From: Prosopocoilus inquinatus
Taxonomy: Eukaryota; Arthropoda; Insecta; Coleoptera; Lucanidae
Assembly: GCA_036172665.1 (NCBI GenBank)
Contig: CM069869.1
Location: 930,001 to 994,000, forward strand
DNA: 64,000 nt
Direction of reading: 5' to 3'
Made by a program: the position numbers and the translations under genes
Notes under the pieces: model-generated
What the model saw: the letters and a program-made list of their open reading frames with translations, nothing else
Told to the model about the DNA's origin: nothing
The model's database searches: none
Shown: piece after piece, positions 1-12,635 of the stretch
Layout: the number at the start of each line of letters is the position of its first letter
How positions within the stretch are numbered: the stretch's first letter is position 1

Positions 1-2490
1 GATAGCGTAATTAGAAAGCTTAATTAATTCTGCACAACTTTCATTTTAGACTTATTATCGTTTCACGGGTGGAGGAAACAGTTGAATTATTTACTTTAAA
101 AAATATCATAACTTCGGTACTCTTTATCAAAAATTAACGAACTTCGGCTCATTTGAAAGGGAATTTTAAGCTGATTTAAAGTTTCTATTTAACGACTACG
201 GCAAATTTGTTATAAAGTGGCTAGAGGGTGCTATTTACGAAAGTAATAGTTTTTCACAATTTTCCAAAAAAAATGAAATGGAAAGGTGTGTTTCTTTTGC
301 AACAGCTGCAAGGCCTATAAAATGGTGAACATTGTGGTGTGAGTATCTTTTTTCGTTCTCGAGTTATTATCAAATAAATCTACTAATTAATGATATTAGC
401 GAAAGGAGAAAGTTCAAACAAATGCTATAAGGTAATACTTTTAATTCTAAGATTAAATAACGCCTATAAAAGTTTTTATAAATGTTAGGACATTATTTAG
501 AAGCATATAAACGTTTTTGAGAATAAATAATATTTAAACACAAGAATATACAGCCTGTAATCAAATAAGTTTCACATATTAAAACTGTAAGTTCTTTATT
601 ACTTAAGAAAGTGATTTCTGCAAATATAAATTTTATTGGTAAAAAATTAAAGAAATTAAAACCCCCCCAGAGCCCGGAGACTTTTTGTTTGAAAACCTCT
701 GACTGGCCGTGTATCAGTTTCTACAAGCGCATCATAAAAGGTCGTAAAACAATAAAGCGTCATCGAGCTGAAGGGCACTGGGTTAAAATCATCGCTTATG
801 TAATTCCATAACGGAATAGAATTATAAATATCCATCGCGTTGCTTATTAAATTAATCAATTTTCTCAATTTTCACGTAATTGTTAATAGTTTTCTGCTCA
901 CAAAACTGTAAAAATAAATAAAAATTAGAAATTCCATTTTCTAAAATTATTTTACTAATTCATACGTATTCATCGTGTACTTTATTTGCTGGTCGTCAAT
1001 AAGCCGCATTGTTATTTCTTTATTGCGCAAAATGTTTAAGAATGTCTTTTCTTTCTGTACTTCGGAAAATCATTATTGAATGCAGTCATCGCTTTTATTA
1101 TTTTGTGGAACCAAAACAATAAAGCGTCATCGAACTCGAACTACGAAGAAACGTATTCGTTAGTGGAAATAATTAACAAAGCGATAATCAATCAGAGCGA
1201 CTTTAATTTTTTTAAATTACTTTAATACGCGAAATTAGCACTGCAAATCATGTGTACTATTGGTTTACAAAGACCAGGATGTCAATATCTAATTATTGTC
1301 GATTATCTAATGAAACAGATTTAATTCTGGTCAATGCAAGCACATTTAAATTGTTCTCCTTTAATTATAATGCACACACGGGGCACGACCGAGAGGTTGT
1401 CAATTTGAACTGTCGTCTTTAATGGGTCGGTGATTCTATTTTATTGTGTTCCCATAAAGCGTTCAAAATGCGATCAAGCAATTGACCTTGAATTTTGCTG
1501 GAATTTTGTTTTCTAGCGTTGTTTCTGTGCACGGCCGACCAGAAGTTCTCAAACAAAAGAGTCAATACTCCTCCAATAGGTATTTTTTTTTTATTTTTGA
1601 GCTAGACTTTTGGTAGTTGCGGCATTAATTCTCTTACACGATGAGGAACTTGCGGTATTAATATGTGAAACTAATTTGATTACACCCTGTATATAAGTAT
1701 AGAAACAAGAATAATTCAAACAAAATTTTTTTATTGTTCGGATAGAGTTGTGTAGAAATTATTATTGATATACTTACGGATAGTAAACGGCTATTTCGAA
1801 ATGAAAGATCGATAATATTTTGAAAATATTTTAGGTACAAATCTTCAATCATTGTTGATTACAATGTATTTCATAAATGTTCAAAGTGCTCTCCGTCATT
1901 TAACATTTTATTGTTCGTTACTTTTATTTAGTGCATGTGTTTTTCTCATTTATGCGTTTGTTTGCCGTTTTGTTCTTTTATTTAAACATTATGCTCTCAA
2001 GAACAACTACATGCTCTTAAACAGATTAATGTCTTTCTATTTACCTCAAAATAAAAGGTATTACTCGATAGATTCGTTTATATCTTAAGTTAATAGATTC
2101 ATTTGGTAATAACTCGAGAACGAAAAAAGTTATCAATTTCGGATTTTTATCAAAATGTTCTCCTGATTGGATGCTTTGCAAACACTGTAAAAGAATACGA
2201 AATATTTAATTCTTTTTGAAAAACTGTGAAAAACTATTGCTTTCGCAAATAACGCCCTCTAGCTACTTTACAGCAAAGTAGCCGAAGTCGTTGAATAGAA
2301 ACTTTAAATCAGCTTAAAGTTCCCTTTCTTATGAGCTGAAGTTCGTTAATTTCTAATAAAGGCTACAGATGTTATATTTTTTAAAGTAAATAATTCAACT
2401 GTTTTCTCCACCCTGATTAACGGTGATACGATAATAAGTCTAAAATAAAAGTTGTGCAAAATTAATACAACTTTCTAATGGCGCTATCAA
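1..2490. mobile_element. Element with long terminal inverted repeats (left end at window edge)
   Basis: The first 420 bases reappear, inverted and diverged, at about 2070-2490. Matching landmarks include GATAGCG near position 1 against CGCTATC near 2485, and a shared stretch around TTCGTTCTCGAGTTATTA (left near 351, right arm near 2110). Arms are about 400 bp. The interior has only short open frames and no recognisable transposase, so this looks like a non-autonomous fold-back or MITE-like element. The left end coincides with the window edge, so the true boundary and any target duplication cannot be seen. Confidence 0.7.
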
Positions 2491-3421
2491 AGCTGCACCT
2501 TATTCTGAGATTTTTGTTAGTAAAATTAATTTTTGTTGTTGAGCCCGTTGATTGCGCGCCCTTGCGGCCAACTCAGGTACTTAAAAATATTTTCTTTGAA
2601 TTTCTCTTGGTCACTTCAACTATAATTTTTTTTCTCCTGAAACTGTAGGTATTACGGTTTGCTACGTACCGCCGGTTACCGTTAATCTTGAGACACCCGG
2701 TATATTTTACTTGGAAAAATAAAAAAAATAAATACATAACAATGAAACAGTGATTATTTAATTTTTACAACGAAAAACAACAATTACTAACAAATACCTT
2801 TTGCAGAAAGTCCGGTAATAATATAAATAAGTTATAATTAATGCACGGACACTGAAAAATCAAGTTAACATCAACGTTTCGCCGCGTGTTTGACAGCTTG
2901 CACGATAATTAATCAAAAACACAGCGAAATGTAGGTCGTTTCGCCAGTGTTTTTAACTGTTCCTTCAGAATAAATAATAAAAACAGTGCTTCAGTTATAG
3001 TAATATATTTATGTCTCGTATTTAATTAGACAAGACACTAATAGTTGTTTAAAGAAAAACTTAATGGCAAGATAAGCAAATGATTTACTAGCATTTTCAA
3101 TTGACTGTTCTAGAGCGCTCTCATACAAGTACTACCATCTCATTTTAATCTCATGCAATAACAAGGGATAGCGGTATGTAGGTATTCTCGCAGTGCTCTG
3201 GAGCAATGAATTGAAAACGCGATATTTTACTTCCAATTTCCACCAGCTTTATTTCCAAGTATTAAACGATTTTTCATGAAACATGTAACTGAAGGCTGAC
3301 GATATGTAAGTAAAAAATAAGAGTGCTGCCTCACTATTTGATAATTTTTTTTTTTTAAAGCTGATAATATTTTTGCATGCGTAATTTCTGGGCGCGTCTT
3401 AAGAAGATATCGCAATGAATG
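2491..3421. other. No gene recognised; upstream flank of UGT exon 1a
   Basis: AT-rich sequence without a convincing reading frame or clear repeat structure. Its last part is the presumed promoter-proximal region of the UGT first exon at 3526. Confidence 0.5.
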
Positions 3422-3429
3422 TATATAAA
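3422..3429 (+). promoter_or_regulatory. Putative TATA box for UGT exon 1a
   Basis: TATATAAA lies 97 bp upstream of the ATG of the first UGT exon, a plausible spacing for a short 5' UTR. A TATA-like octamer is common in AT-rich DNA, so this rests on position only. Confidence 0.4.
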
Positions 3430-3525
3430 CGCCGAGCGTATTGTTATTGTTGTTATTAGTCTTTTAATACATCCGACCTAACAAATTATGTATTTTCGGA
3501 TACTGTTTAAAAATTGACTGCAACT

Positions 3526-3719
3526 ATGATTGTCAAATATTTATTTTGTCTTTCGTTCGTTTTTCTAAGAAGTGGCGAGGCGGCTAACGTTTTGGCCCTG
3601 TTCGTGTTGAACGGGCAGAGCCATTTTATGGTGTATCGAAGTCTGCTGAGGGAATTGGCCCAGAAAGGGCACAACGTCGATGTGGTCAGCCACTTTCCTC
3701 AAGACAAAGTAATACCAAG
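3526..3719 (+). CDS. UGT first exon 1a (signal peptide and N-terminal catalytic His)
   Basis: Encodes residues 1-64 and two bases of codon 65 of a UDP-glycosyltransferase. Residues 1-19 form a hydrophobic signal peptide ending near SGEA. NVLAL begins the first Rossmann strand, and NGQSHF carries His33 at the position of the family's catalytic base. KGHNVDVVS is the typical end of the first beta-alpha unit. The exon ends CCAAG|GTAAAT, a good donor in phase 2, which fits the acceptor at 29581/29582 and restores codon 65 as Arg. An ATG at 3526 was chosen over an in-frame TTG at 3514. No other UGT exon is visible before exon 1b, so its nearest partner exons are the common body 26 kb downstream. 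It could be an alternative first exon or the remnant of a tandem gene copy. Residue 27 is Val where the two other copies have Pro. Confidence 0.85.
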
Positions 3720-4559
3720 GTAAATAATACGTTTTGTCTAATTATATTATACTGTAACACTGTTATTATTATAAACTATTGTCTTGTTGTTGGGGTATAC
3801 ATCGAAGTGGAATGCGCGAATGAATAAATGAAGCCGTTTAAATTAAAGAAAAAAAAACATATAGGTCAGTTTTACGAGTATTTCCATTCATTTTTTCAAC
3901 ATTTGTTTTGTTTATCAAAAAATAATTAGGTGTTACTTTTTGTGGAGGGTCAACGCTGATAAACATTATTAGCATGAATTTTATTTATTACGCAGAAGCC
4001 GTAATCAAGAACTACGAAATTATACTTGCATAGACATTTCTTGACCATATTGTCAGTAGTTTCTTATCTGAATCACATATTTTTTTCTATTCCTACGCGT
4101 GAAGTACACGGAGAAAAATCATGATGTTAATTCAATCGCAAGCAGAATTGTTAGAACATTGGTGTTCATCAATACACAAATACCGACTTGAGCGAAAAAC
4201 AAAATTTACGTGGGGTTTATATTTTATAAAAAAATTAATAGAGAACTTCTATTTAAATTTTATACCCAAAAACTAGTTAAACTATTGTATGGTTAAAAAA
4301 TGAGACGTAATATTCATAACTTTATGCTTGATTCATCAATACGTTACTTCTATGTTAAGACATTATTGTTGATAATGCAATATTAATAATTTTTTTCTTT
4401 TGTGTGAATTCAACTTTCGTTTACGCATAAATGCCCCATGATGCTCTGAGTTGCACCAATTAAACACTTGCCCGCATTGAACCCAAAATCTCGTTTTTTA
4501 AAAATATTTGGTTCGATAATTTGTTAAATTTGCTGAAGGCCGAATTCACGGTTTTAAAG
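3720..4559. other. Start of UGT intron 1; nothing recognised
   Basis: AT-rich intronic sequence after the exon 1a donor, with no coding or repeat signal that I can support. Confidence 0.45.
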
Positions 4560-5040
4560 TGATAACAAGAAGTGACCGCTTGCGCCAAGCCACAACTCGT
4601 CATCATGTTTAAATTTTTTATTTAATTTAATGTTATTGTCGCGAGAGATGCAGCAATTGCGATGAGATGTCCTGATGAGGGTGGCGGCAACAAGGCGTCG
4701 GTGATGATGATCCTTCTTGGAAACGGCAGCGTCCTGATGCGGGTGGCGGTTGCACGGCGTTGGTGAGGAAGGTCCTCCTGGGGAAGTTGGCACTAGGCCT
4801 ACTTGAGTCGACGGCTGGTTCGACTGCGAGGGCGGCTGCCCTTCTTACAGTAGGCACTAAGCCTACCGGAGTCGGGTTCGACCGCCTTCCCATCTTCTTC
4901 CGTACGTTATATAGGCGAAAATCTGTCTATTCGACTGTTATGACATGTGTCTGTGTTCTCCTTTCGTCACCTGTTGTATTAATTTGTCCCACATATAGCG
5001 CGTGTTTTGTTATGAAACTTGAACCGCTTGTAGCTTAGAT
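4560..5040. other. GC-rich island, probable repeat fragment
   Basis: A block much richer in G and C than its surroundings. It contains diverged internal duplications (GTAGGCACTAAGCCTACC near 4850 echoes GTTGGCACTAGGCCTACT near 4786; GATGCGGGTGGCGG echoes GATGAGGGTGGCGG). Several open frames run through it on both strands, none resembling a known family. The compositional contrast suggests an inserted element, perhaps an LTR fragment, but no boundaries were found. Confidence 0.35.
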
Positions 5041-5789
5041 TTCGCAAGATTGCTGTCTTAATTGTTCTACTTTATTCCTCGCGGAAATATTTCGTCGTGA
5101 CTCCTTTACATTTTATAATTATTAATTTTAGGCTAAAAATTAAATCCTTATCGTGACATTATCTAAATTGTATTGTGATGTCTTGACTCCAAGTCCGGTT
5201 ATTGTTCGTCACTCAATAAAATTCACTTTCAACTTAATACATTTAATGCAATAAAATTCAGTACTAACATTTTTATTAATATCTTAAAATTTTAGAAGAT
5301 TTTTCCTCTTCGGTATCTACTGAAAACCTTCTGAAATTTATCGCGTCTTCGCATTTTAAAGAGTCCTCGTACCACCACTCCATTGCATCCCCGCTGTCGC
5401 CGTTCCCCTTGGACCGAGCGCTAGGGACATTTTCTGAATTGTAAATTAGGGTGTCTATGCTGTATAAACAAATATAAATTCCGGTTGATGCTGCATTGTC
5501 ACACATTGTAGTTTCATAAAAATTTGGAAAATTCTCAATAATTGAACACGTAAGTACAAATTTTGATTAATTTAAAATTCAGTCTGTTTATCGTAAAATT
5601 TTCCCGATATTTAAACAAGTTCATTGGACCAAAACAGTTTCCAAAGAATTTCTAACCTAACTCAATTTTGTTTCAAATTTAAGTAGTTTAATCTTAATTT
5701 TGAAAATAACCTTTCGAACTCGTGTGGTTATAGATGCTTATACAACAAAAAAAACATGTTAATAATGCTAGTAACAAATTGTAATTAAC

Positions 5790-7080
5790 ATTCATTTAAT
5801 TGGCACTGGAAAACGTAAATAACAATTCGCTTTTAACAATGTTACTAACGAAAAGCTAACGTACATTTCCAGAATGTATAAAAATGCTAACACTGTTACA
5901 GCAACAGTGTAACTGATATGGTCAGAATAACAATGTTACTGACATTTTTAGAATAACAATGTTATTGACACCATAACCAACAGTGTAACTGGTATTGTTA
6001 TTAGCAATGTTACTGAAAGTTTTGACTTCTTCGCTTGATATCTATCGGTTCAAAACCACATTACATATTTTTTTCCGATTTTCTTCCGCGCTTCACCCCG
6101 TTTCTGTTTGTCCTTGAAAATTGCAACAAATACTCATGCTTACTTAAAGTCGACTCTTGTCTGATGAAATTTGCTTGCTACATGTTTACAATTTTATGTT
6201 ACCTATAAATTAATAACGAAGTTGATAATATTTACACATTTAATTTCTCAAAAAGCAAACGATACGTTATCCTCATGCCAAAGACATCTAGTTATTAATA
6301 CGTTATGAGATAGAAACGATAAATGTGAATAGCAAATGTTATTAACAACCTGACGTTGCAGTAGAATAGACAAATTGAAGCGGATTTGCTACCTAATAAG
6401 TCCCACATGCAATGTCGAGCTACATCTCTGGCTGACGAAGCCCCAAACAGGGCTGAAACGCTCGAGGTTTTCACTGCAATCAAAAACGATTTGCAACAAT
6501 TTTTTTTAAAACTTTCATTAGGCTTTGACAGTAAGCATGGCCGCCTTGCATGAAGGACTTATTAGGTAGCAAATCCGCTTCAATTTGCCTAACCTACTGC
6601 AATGTAAGGTTAAAAAGCGATTGTAGGATGTCGCTGTTTTATCTGTTGTTACCAGCATGTTAGTAACATTTCTTCGGTATTTGCTAACGTGTTAATCATA
6701 AATGTCGTCAGCAATGTTGATAACAAACCTTATTATCAACATGTTGTCGGCACCACGCATATTGCGAAATAAGTATTTTCACATTCGTTAGTTATATGTG
6801 GTGCCGACGATGTTAACAACATTGTTTTGGTATTTATTCACTCATGTCAATCGCAAATATAGTCAACAATGTTGTTGACAAAAGTATTCTAACGTTTTAG
6901 TGCCAGTTTTAATGTTTGTTAATAACACAGCTGTTAACAATGTTATTAACGAACATTAAAAACTGACAGAAAACATTGCTGTTAATAATGTCATTAGAAA
7001 CAGTTTTGTTAACAACTTTGTTAATAACATTGTTAACAGCAAGGTGTATAATGTTATCTGCGATGTAAAGCCAGCATAAG
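5790..7080. repeat. Cluster of inverted repeats built on AACAATGTTA motifs
   Basis: Both flanks (5790-6010 and 6650-7080) are packed with AACAATGTTACT-like words and their reverse complements. A clear palindrome lies at about 6901-6968 (AATGTTTGTTAATAAC against GTTATTAACGAACATT). The block behaves as a fold-back region with a separate inverted pair at its centre. Confidence 0.55.
6352..6606. mobile_element. Inverted-repeat MITE nested in the AACAATGTTA cluster
   Basis: AATTGAAGCGGATTTGCTAC followed by CTAATAAGTCC at about 6372-6403 is repeated in reverse complement at about 6565-6596. The arms extend outward to TGCAGTAG/CTACTGCA. Arms are about 55 bp around a core of about 150 bp. There is no coding capacity. 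Confidence 0.65.
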
Positions 7081-7240
7081 GCTCATATCGTAGACTCCAT
7101 ACTCGTGCGCAAATGTCAGCCTCACGACATTGTTACAAAAATTATCATTTTATTTCCTAGTTGATGGTAAAATTCACTATTTTATTTTCTGGTAAGAGAA
7201 ATCGAAGACCCCTTAGCTGAGTTGATCAGTATCCGATTAA

Positions 7241-7310
7241 GGTCCGATCTTACCACCTCTTGATAAACTTAACCGTCGGTTAAATGTATCAGGGGGTGGT
7301 ACGATCGGAC
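7241..7310. mobile_element. Short hairpin element
   Basis: GGTCCGATCTTACCACC at 7241 pairs with GGTGGTACGATCGGAC at about 7295-7310, and the pairing continues inward through TGATAAACTTAACCG/CGGTTAAATGTATCA. Imperfect palindrome of about 70 bp. Confidence 0.6.
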
Positions 7311-7778
7311 ATAAACCAGCAATTTATTAACTGCTGGTTAAGTATCAAACCACAGTTTTCTTTCATAGTTAAACTATCTTTTACATCTTAATTCATAGTT
7401 AAACTACGTTTTACATATTAATCACTGTTCGAACAACCATAAAAAAAAGAGTAAAACTCAGTTTTAACGTTAAACGTAGTTTAAACCTTCAGTGAGCAAC
7501 TCAGTTTTTAAATTTTCCAATAAGTTTAAAGAGGCACCGAACTAGAAAACCACGGACGGCGAAATACTTATTACCTAGTATACAGAGTTGGCAAAAATCT
7601 AACTGAACATCCTTAATAATGCATGCGACAGGAAATGACAGTATAAAAATAAAGGAGAATATACTACTCATATCCATGTATGTTGGAGCCTGTGTAATAA
7701 ATAAAAGTGTAAAAAATGTTTCAGAATCTAGAATTATGTATTTCAATCAATAGAAAATAAAACTTGATCGGGTATATA

Positions 7779-7966
7779 CAGTGGTGGTCAAATAAATCGT
7801 AGCGATTCGCAACAAAACACCATAACCTTTGGCAAAAAAATTGAGCAGGGATACTTAAACCAATTATTGCAATTGCCACGATAACCGTTTGTTCCATTAA
7901 TCTGGAAAGCGAAGTAAGGGCGAGTTTAGGGAGCAGTGGTAGCGATTTCAATAAAAGCCTCCACTG
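7779..7966. mobile_element. Tc1/mariner-like MITE flanked by TA
   Basis: CAGTGG at 7779 and CCACTG ending at 7966 are terminal inverted repeats, each flanked by TA. The similarity runs inward (AAATAAATCG against TTGAAATCGC). Length 188 bp without a transposase. The CAGTGGTGG terminus and TA target are typical of Tc1/mariner-derived MITEs. Confidence 0.7.
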
Positions 7967-7969
7967 TAC

Positions 7970-9262
7970 ATCTTCACTAGAGCTTCCGAAGTACGCGTTA
8001 TCAATTCTTCTTTTGACGCTTTCTCGGCAACAGAAGAATTATTTCCACCTATTTTGATTTAGTATCAGTAACGCCTAATGTGTAGTGATTTGATGATTTG
8101 AATCCAGTCAGCTGGTTAAGGAAAATGATGAGCCGACTCGATTCAGGGGGCAATTATTTAATTAGAAGTTGGCCTTGCGATAAACGGAAGTGACCTTAAC
8201 CAACACCGGATTTCATATAGGCCTGTTTTATCGCGTAGGAATATCATATTTCTGGGTGTGTTCATCCAGTCTCGGGGTATAAAGCATAAAAATGCTTTAT
8301 AAATATTTATAAGAGCTTAATAAAGCATTCGTGGTTACTAATAAGTACGCAAAGATATTTCAAAATAACGAATTGCTGTGCTCTACTGGAATATTAGAGT
8401 CAACAGGTTTCTATCGAGTTAGCGTTTACTTTTTTGGATTCTTATTATACGTCGCTATTTAATTATACCCGGTATTTATTTTTTAACACCATGAGAAAGT
8501 ACATTTCGTTTTGGAAATCATAAGTAAAATAAATCGCGCTCAGAGTAACACACTGTTTTAAGACGAGTTATAAATTATTTGTAGATTGTTTAAGATTAAA
8601 TTCGAGGAATTTTGAGGGATATTCATTGTCCTAAATCGAAAAATAGATCATCCTGAATTAAAAACGTAATAAATAGGATGACTCAAGTAACTGTTTTTTT
8701 TTTCGTTCTTGGAGTTGCCGGAGTTGCTTCCTTCGTGATACACAATGACAAAGTAATCGCTCTGGCCCCTCTTTAATTGTTTGGTGTCAAATTTTAGATG
8801 TTTATATGAATATCATATGAATATAAAATTTTGCAGTAAAATGGCTGTAAATTTGCGTTCATCTCGGACTTCGCAACACAATACATTAATTTAATTAATT
8901 TATTTGTTTTAGTAGATGGGGCGAGACTTTTTCTCAAGGTCTCAAGTCGGGATATTCTCCATGAAACAGACCTGTATGAAGTAAGCGTTGCCTTATCACT
9001 CCTTTATTCTAATATTCTTCAAATACTGTTTCTTAGTTGTACCTCACTTTCTATTTTTCTGATAGTTTGAATTAATTTATTTTTAACTCATCCCAAACGT
9101 TTTGCAATTTTTCAAAAATTTTTTTCGTTTACTATGAATTTAATTATAAAATATAATAATATATAACTTTAATCTCACGGTCATTTAAAACTTTTTGTGG
9201 AAAATTGACGGAAAATTCTTGCAACGAAGTAAACAGTGTTCAATAATATTATTACTGAAGCC
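7970..9262. other. Intronic or intergenic stretch, nothing recognised
   Basis: AT-rich sequence with short random frames only. No repeat arms or splice-linked coding segments were identified. Confidence 0.4.
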
Positions 9263-9269
9263 TATAAAT
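9263..9269 (+). promoter_or_regulatory. Putative TATA box for UGT exon 1b
   Basis: TATAAAT 150 bp upstream of the exon 1b ATG. Position is compatible with its own promoter, as expected if the first exons are alternative. Weak evidence in AT-rich DNA. Confidence 0.3.
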
Positions 9270-9418
9270 CTGTTCTGTAAGATAACACGCATGTCAATAT
9301 CTTATTAATAAATACTTGGACTTTCGCTCATTAAATGTGTTCAACTTCTGCATCTTTGTAAAGCGATTAGAGTATCTACTTGTTTCGCTTACGGTCAATT
9401 TAAATTTCATTTCAGAAA

Positions 9419-9612
9419 ATGCTTTTAAAACGTTTATTTTATTTTGCATTGGTTTTCCTGAACGGCGGCGAAACGGTCAATATTTTGGCGGTGTTTCCAC
9501 TAAACGTAGCGAGTCATTTCACGGTGTATCGGGCACTCTTGAGGGGCTTAGTTGAGAAAGGGCACGACGTCGATGTGGTTAGTCCTTTTCCTTCTGGGAT
9601 ATTTTCGCCAAG
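9419..9612 (+). CDS. UGT first exon 1b (signal peptide and N-terminal catalytic His)
   Basis: A second UGT first exon, the same 194-nt length as exon 1a. It has a signal peptide (residues 1-19), the strand NILAVFPLN, His33 in NVASHF as the family's catalytic base, and KGHDVDVVSPFPS. It ends CCAAG|GTAAAT with the same donor sequence and phase as exon 1a, so it too joins in frame to exon 2 at 29582. No further UGT exon follows locally; a fold-back element with a LINE inserted begins about 90 bp downstream of the donor. The ATG was chosen because it begins the hydrophobic signal; a longer frame on this strand in another phase is a shadow. Alternative first exon of the common body is the simplest reading; residual exon of a decayed tandem copy is the other. 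Confidence 0.85.
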
Positions 9613-9952
9613 GTAAATATTTTTTACATAGGTAACGGAGCTGTTGTACTATTATCGAAACAAAACGAGTGCGCTTATCTGCTTTAACTTGGCTGCGTTC
9701 CTGAAATATCTTCAAAAAAACTTAAAATTCTAATTTTCGAAAATCTCGAGTATCTTCCTTATTTGTTAAAATAGAATCATGAAATTCGATATTTTTATGT
9801 TAAATTCGATGTGCAATCTAATAGAGTCCGAAGAAATAAGTCAGGATTGACAGTTTTGCAGATATGACCGTCAATTGCCTTTTTTCTTATAGATGCCATC
9901 TTGGGTATTCATATCACGTGATACAAAAACAAAATCTGAATATGAACATATA

Positions 9953-12635
9953 ACAATAATAATAATAATAATATTGTTTATTATCAAATATCACATACAC
10001 ATAGATCAAATGATATTGATACGTCAAAATAAAATAGAGAGGGTATACAGATAGCATGAATGTTATACGAGAAAATCATCGACGGAGTAACAGCACCTCT
10101 GGAACAAAATTAGTTTCAACTCTCGTTTGAAAGTGCTGATTTTAGGTGCATTTTTAACATGCTCCGGGAGGGCGTTAAAAAATTTACATCCATTAAAGAA
10201 AACACCTTTTTGATATAAAGCAGTAGAGTGAGAGAAGGGTCTAAGATTTGATTTAAACCTTGTGTGATAGGTATGATTGGCATTATTTGGTGTGAAAAAC
10301 TCCGAATATTTATAAACAAAACAGCACCACTCAAAAACATAGATAGAAGGTACTGTTAAAATGCGATGGGTTTTAAATGCTTCCTTACAGGAATCACGCC
10401 GTTTAAGGCCAGCAATTATACGTATTGCGTATTTTTGTGTAGTAAAAACCCTGCTGCAATCACCGCTTAATCCCCAGTGAATAATACCAAATCTCAAGTG
10501 ACTATGAAAATTAGCAAAATATAAAAAACGTAACGTTGTATAATTACAGTGCTGAGAAACAAGTCTTAATGCAAAGCACGAACTGTTTAGTTTAGAGCAG
10601 AGTGAGCTTATGTGGGGAGACCATTACAGATGAGAGTCTAAAGTCAACCCTAGTAGTTTATTATTACTAACGATTGGAATGTCCGTCCCCTGCAAATTTA
10701 CTAAATTGACATCAAAATTAGATCTAATATTTCTAAATAGGATCACTGACGTTTTATCGCGATTAATAGACAATTTGTTCTTGAGCATCCACACTTCAAT
10801 GATATCATAGATCATTTTGGCAGATTTTTCGACATCTATAAAGTTATCACGCGATATCAATGCATTTGTATCATCGGCATAACAAACTAAGGTACAATCA
10901 CTATTTCGCAGAAAAAAACCGAGATCATTAATAAATGTAATAAATAAGGTTGGTCCCAAGATAGACCCCTGCGGTACACCAAATTTCGAATGATTATTAT
11001 TAATTACTACTGTCTGCGTTCTGCCTGTTAAATAAGAGGAAAGAAGATTTAGGGTGTTTCCCCTGATGCCGTAGCGTCTTAGTTTCTCTAGTAAGAGCTT
11101 GTGATTAACACAGTCAAATGCCTTAGAAAGATCTATGAAAAGACCAAGTGCAGAATTCTTTTGATCTATGGCGCTAACAATTTTGTCGATAAATTGAAAT
11201 AATGCGGAATCTATATCTTTATTTTTTGTAAAGCCATGCTGGAAGGGAAGAAAAGTCTCATTTGCTTTCAAGAAGTTAATTAATCTGTTATTTAAAATTT
11301 TGAAAACGAGGATAAAATACTAATTGGTCTGTAATTAGAAAATATATTTGAGTCACCCTTCTTATACAGTGGTTTAATCAAAGCTGTTTTTAAACGGCAG
11401 GGAAAAGTGCCAGTTTGAAAAGATAGATTTATAATATAAGTTATAGGATTTATAATGAAATGTTTACTATGTTTAAGGAGAATATTCGATATTTCGTCGA
11501 CACTAGACGAGTACGAGTTTTTTAATTTAGTGATGGCTTCTAAAACTTCACTTTCAACAACTGGAAATAAAAAGATCGACCGATTCTGCATGGGAATATT
11601 AGCTGACAAGAAATCGTAATCAATGGAATCATCGGTGCTACATAGGGTACTTCCAACCACAGATGCAAAATGTTCACAAAATTTATTTGCTTCGATATTG
11701 TCAGGCAGTACTGAGCCGTCCTCTTTGATGATAATATTACTTTTCATCTTTTTTTGTTTGCCTGTAACACTTTCAATTACACTCCACATAGCTTTGCTCT
11801 TATTATCCGTTTTAGAGATAACACTATCAAAGTAGTTGCATTTAGACTTATTTAACAAATTTTTATATTCGATATTGATACTTTTCCGAAGCCGCTTGAA
11901 ATCTGGATTACTAGTAGTCATATCATTCACTAGCGTAAGAGTATATTTTAGGTGTTTTATTTCTGGTGTAATCCACTTTGCCGTACAATTGTTTTTTATG
12001 CGAGTTTTCTTAAATGGAAACGATATTTCGAAATAATGTAAAAATATAGAGAGGAAACTTTCAAAGGCAGAGTTCGGACAGTTTTGACTAAAAACTTCTA
12101 ACCATTTTTCACGAGATAGGTATAAAGAGAATTCATTCAAGCTTTCATCACTGAAGATTCTTCGAATATTTGCAGTCTCATGATTAAGAACATGCTTAGA
12201 ATCAAAAACCAAGTATTGCGCAAAATGATCTGACAATTGTGACTTAATTACACCCTGAGAGATAATAGTCGTAAAGTTTGAATTGATCAGTATATTGTCA
12301 ATACATGTTCCACATGAACCCGTCACTCTCGTCGGTGATCGTATTAAACATTTAAGACCATAACATTCTAACAAGTCGCAAAATTGTATAGTGTCATAAT
12401 TACGCGTTAAAAAATTTATATTAAAATCTCCTGCAAATATACATTTACTCTCAGTTTGCACCGTCAGATCTAATAAATTCCTAAAAACAGATAAAAATTG
12501 TTTAAAGCTCCCTAATGGAGGACGGTAAATAGCTACTATGACTAGATTATTTTTCGGTAGTTCTACACCACAACATTCAATAACGCCTTCAATAGATAAA
12601 TCTGATATGCTGACACTTATGATTTTGTTTTAAAA
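9953..12635 (-). mobile_element. 5'-truncated non-LTR retrotransposon (LINE) with an ATT-type tail
   Basis: Minus-strand LINE. Its 3' end is the triplet run AATAATAATAATAAT at about 9955-9972 (ATT repeats in the sense direction). The coding part has the C-terminal portion of an APE-type endonuclease, then reverse transcriptase, then the usual C-terminal domain. The element stops near 12635 inside the endonuclease, so it is 5'-truncated, as target-primed integration often leaves it. The coding features resemble jockey/CR1-group LINEs; I cannot assign a clade without a tree. Confidence 0.85.
10063..12624 (-). pseudogene. LINE ORF2 remnant: endonuclease (partial) and reverse transcriptase
   Basis: Reading from 12624 downward, the frame shows IYRPPLGSF and FAGDFNIN of the exonuclease/endonuclease/phosphatase fold, then reverse transcriptase blocks YRPISIL, LGLFIDLSKAFDCVNH, GVPQGSILGP and the catalytic VCYADDTN. 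A cysteine- and histidine-containing C-terminal segment follows. Two lesions break it: a frameshift near 11290, between ISILSSFSK and ILNNRLINFL, and a TAA stop near 10624 inside DSHL-WSPHI, after which the frame continues to 10063. Function would be copying the element's RNA at a nicked target; with these lesions it cannot make the full protein. Confidence 0.85.

Noticed and set aside
4554..5038. Several overlapping frames in the GC-rich island
   Set aside because: GC-rich DNA leaves all frames open; the translations are proline- and serine-rich without domains and contradict each other.
9953..12635. LINE target duplication from the 19-bp palindromic word
   Set aside because: The second copy is on the same (5') side of the LINE, not at its 3' end, so it cannot be the duplication made by LINE insertion.
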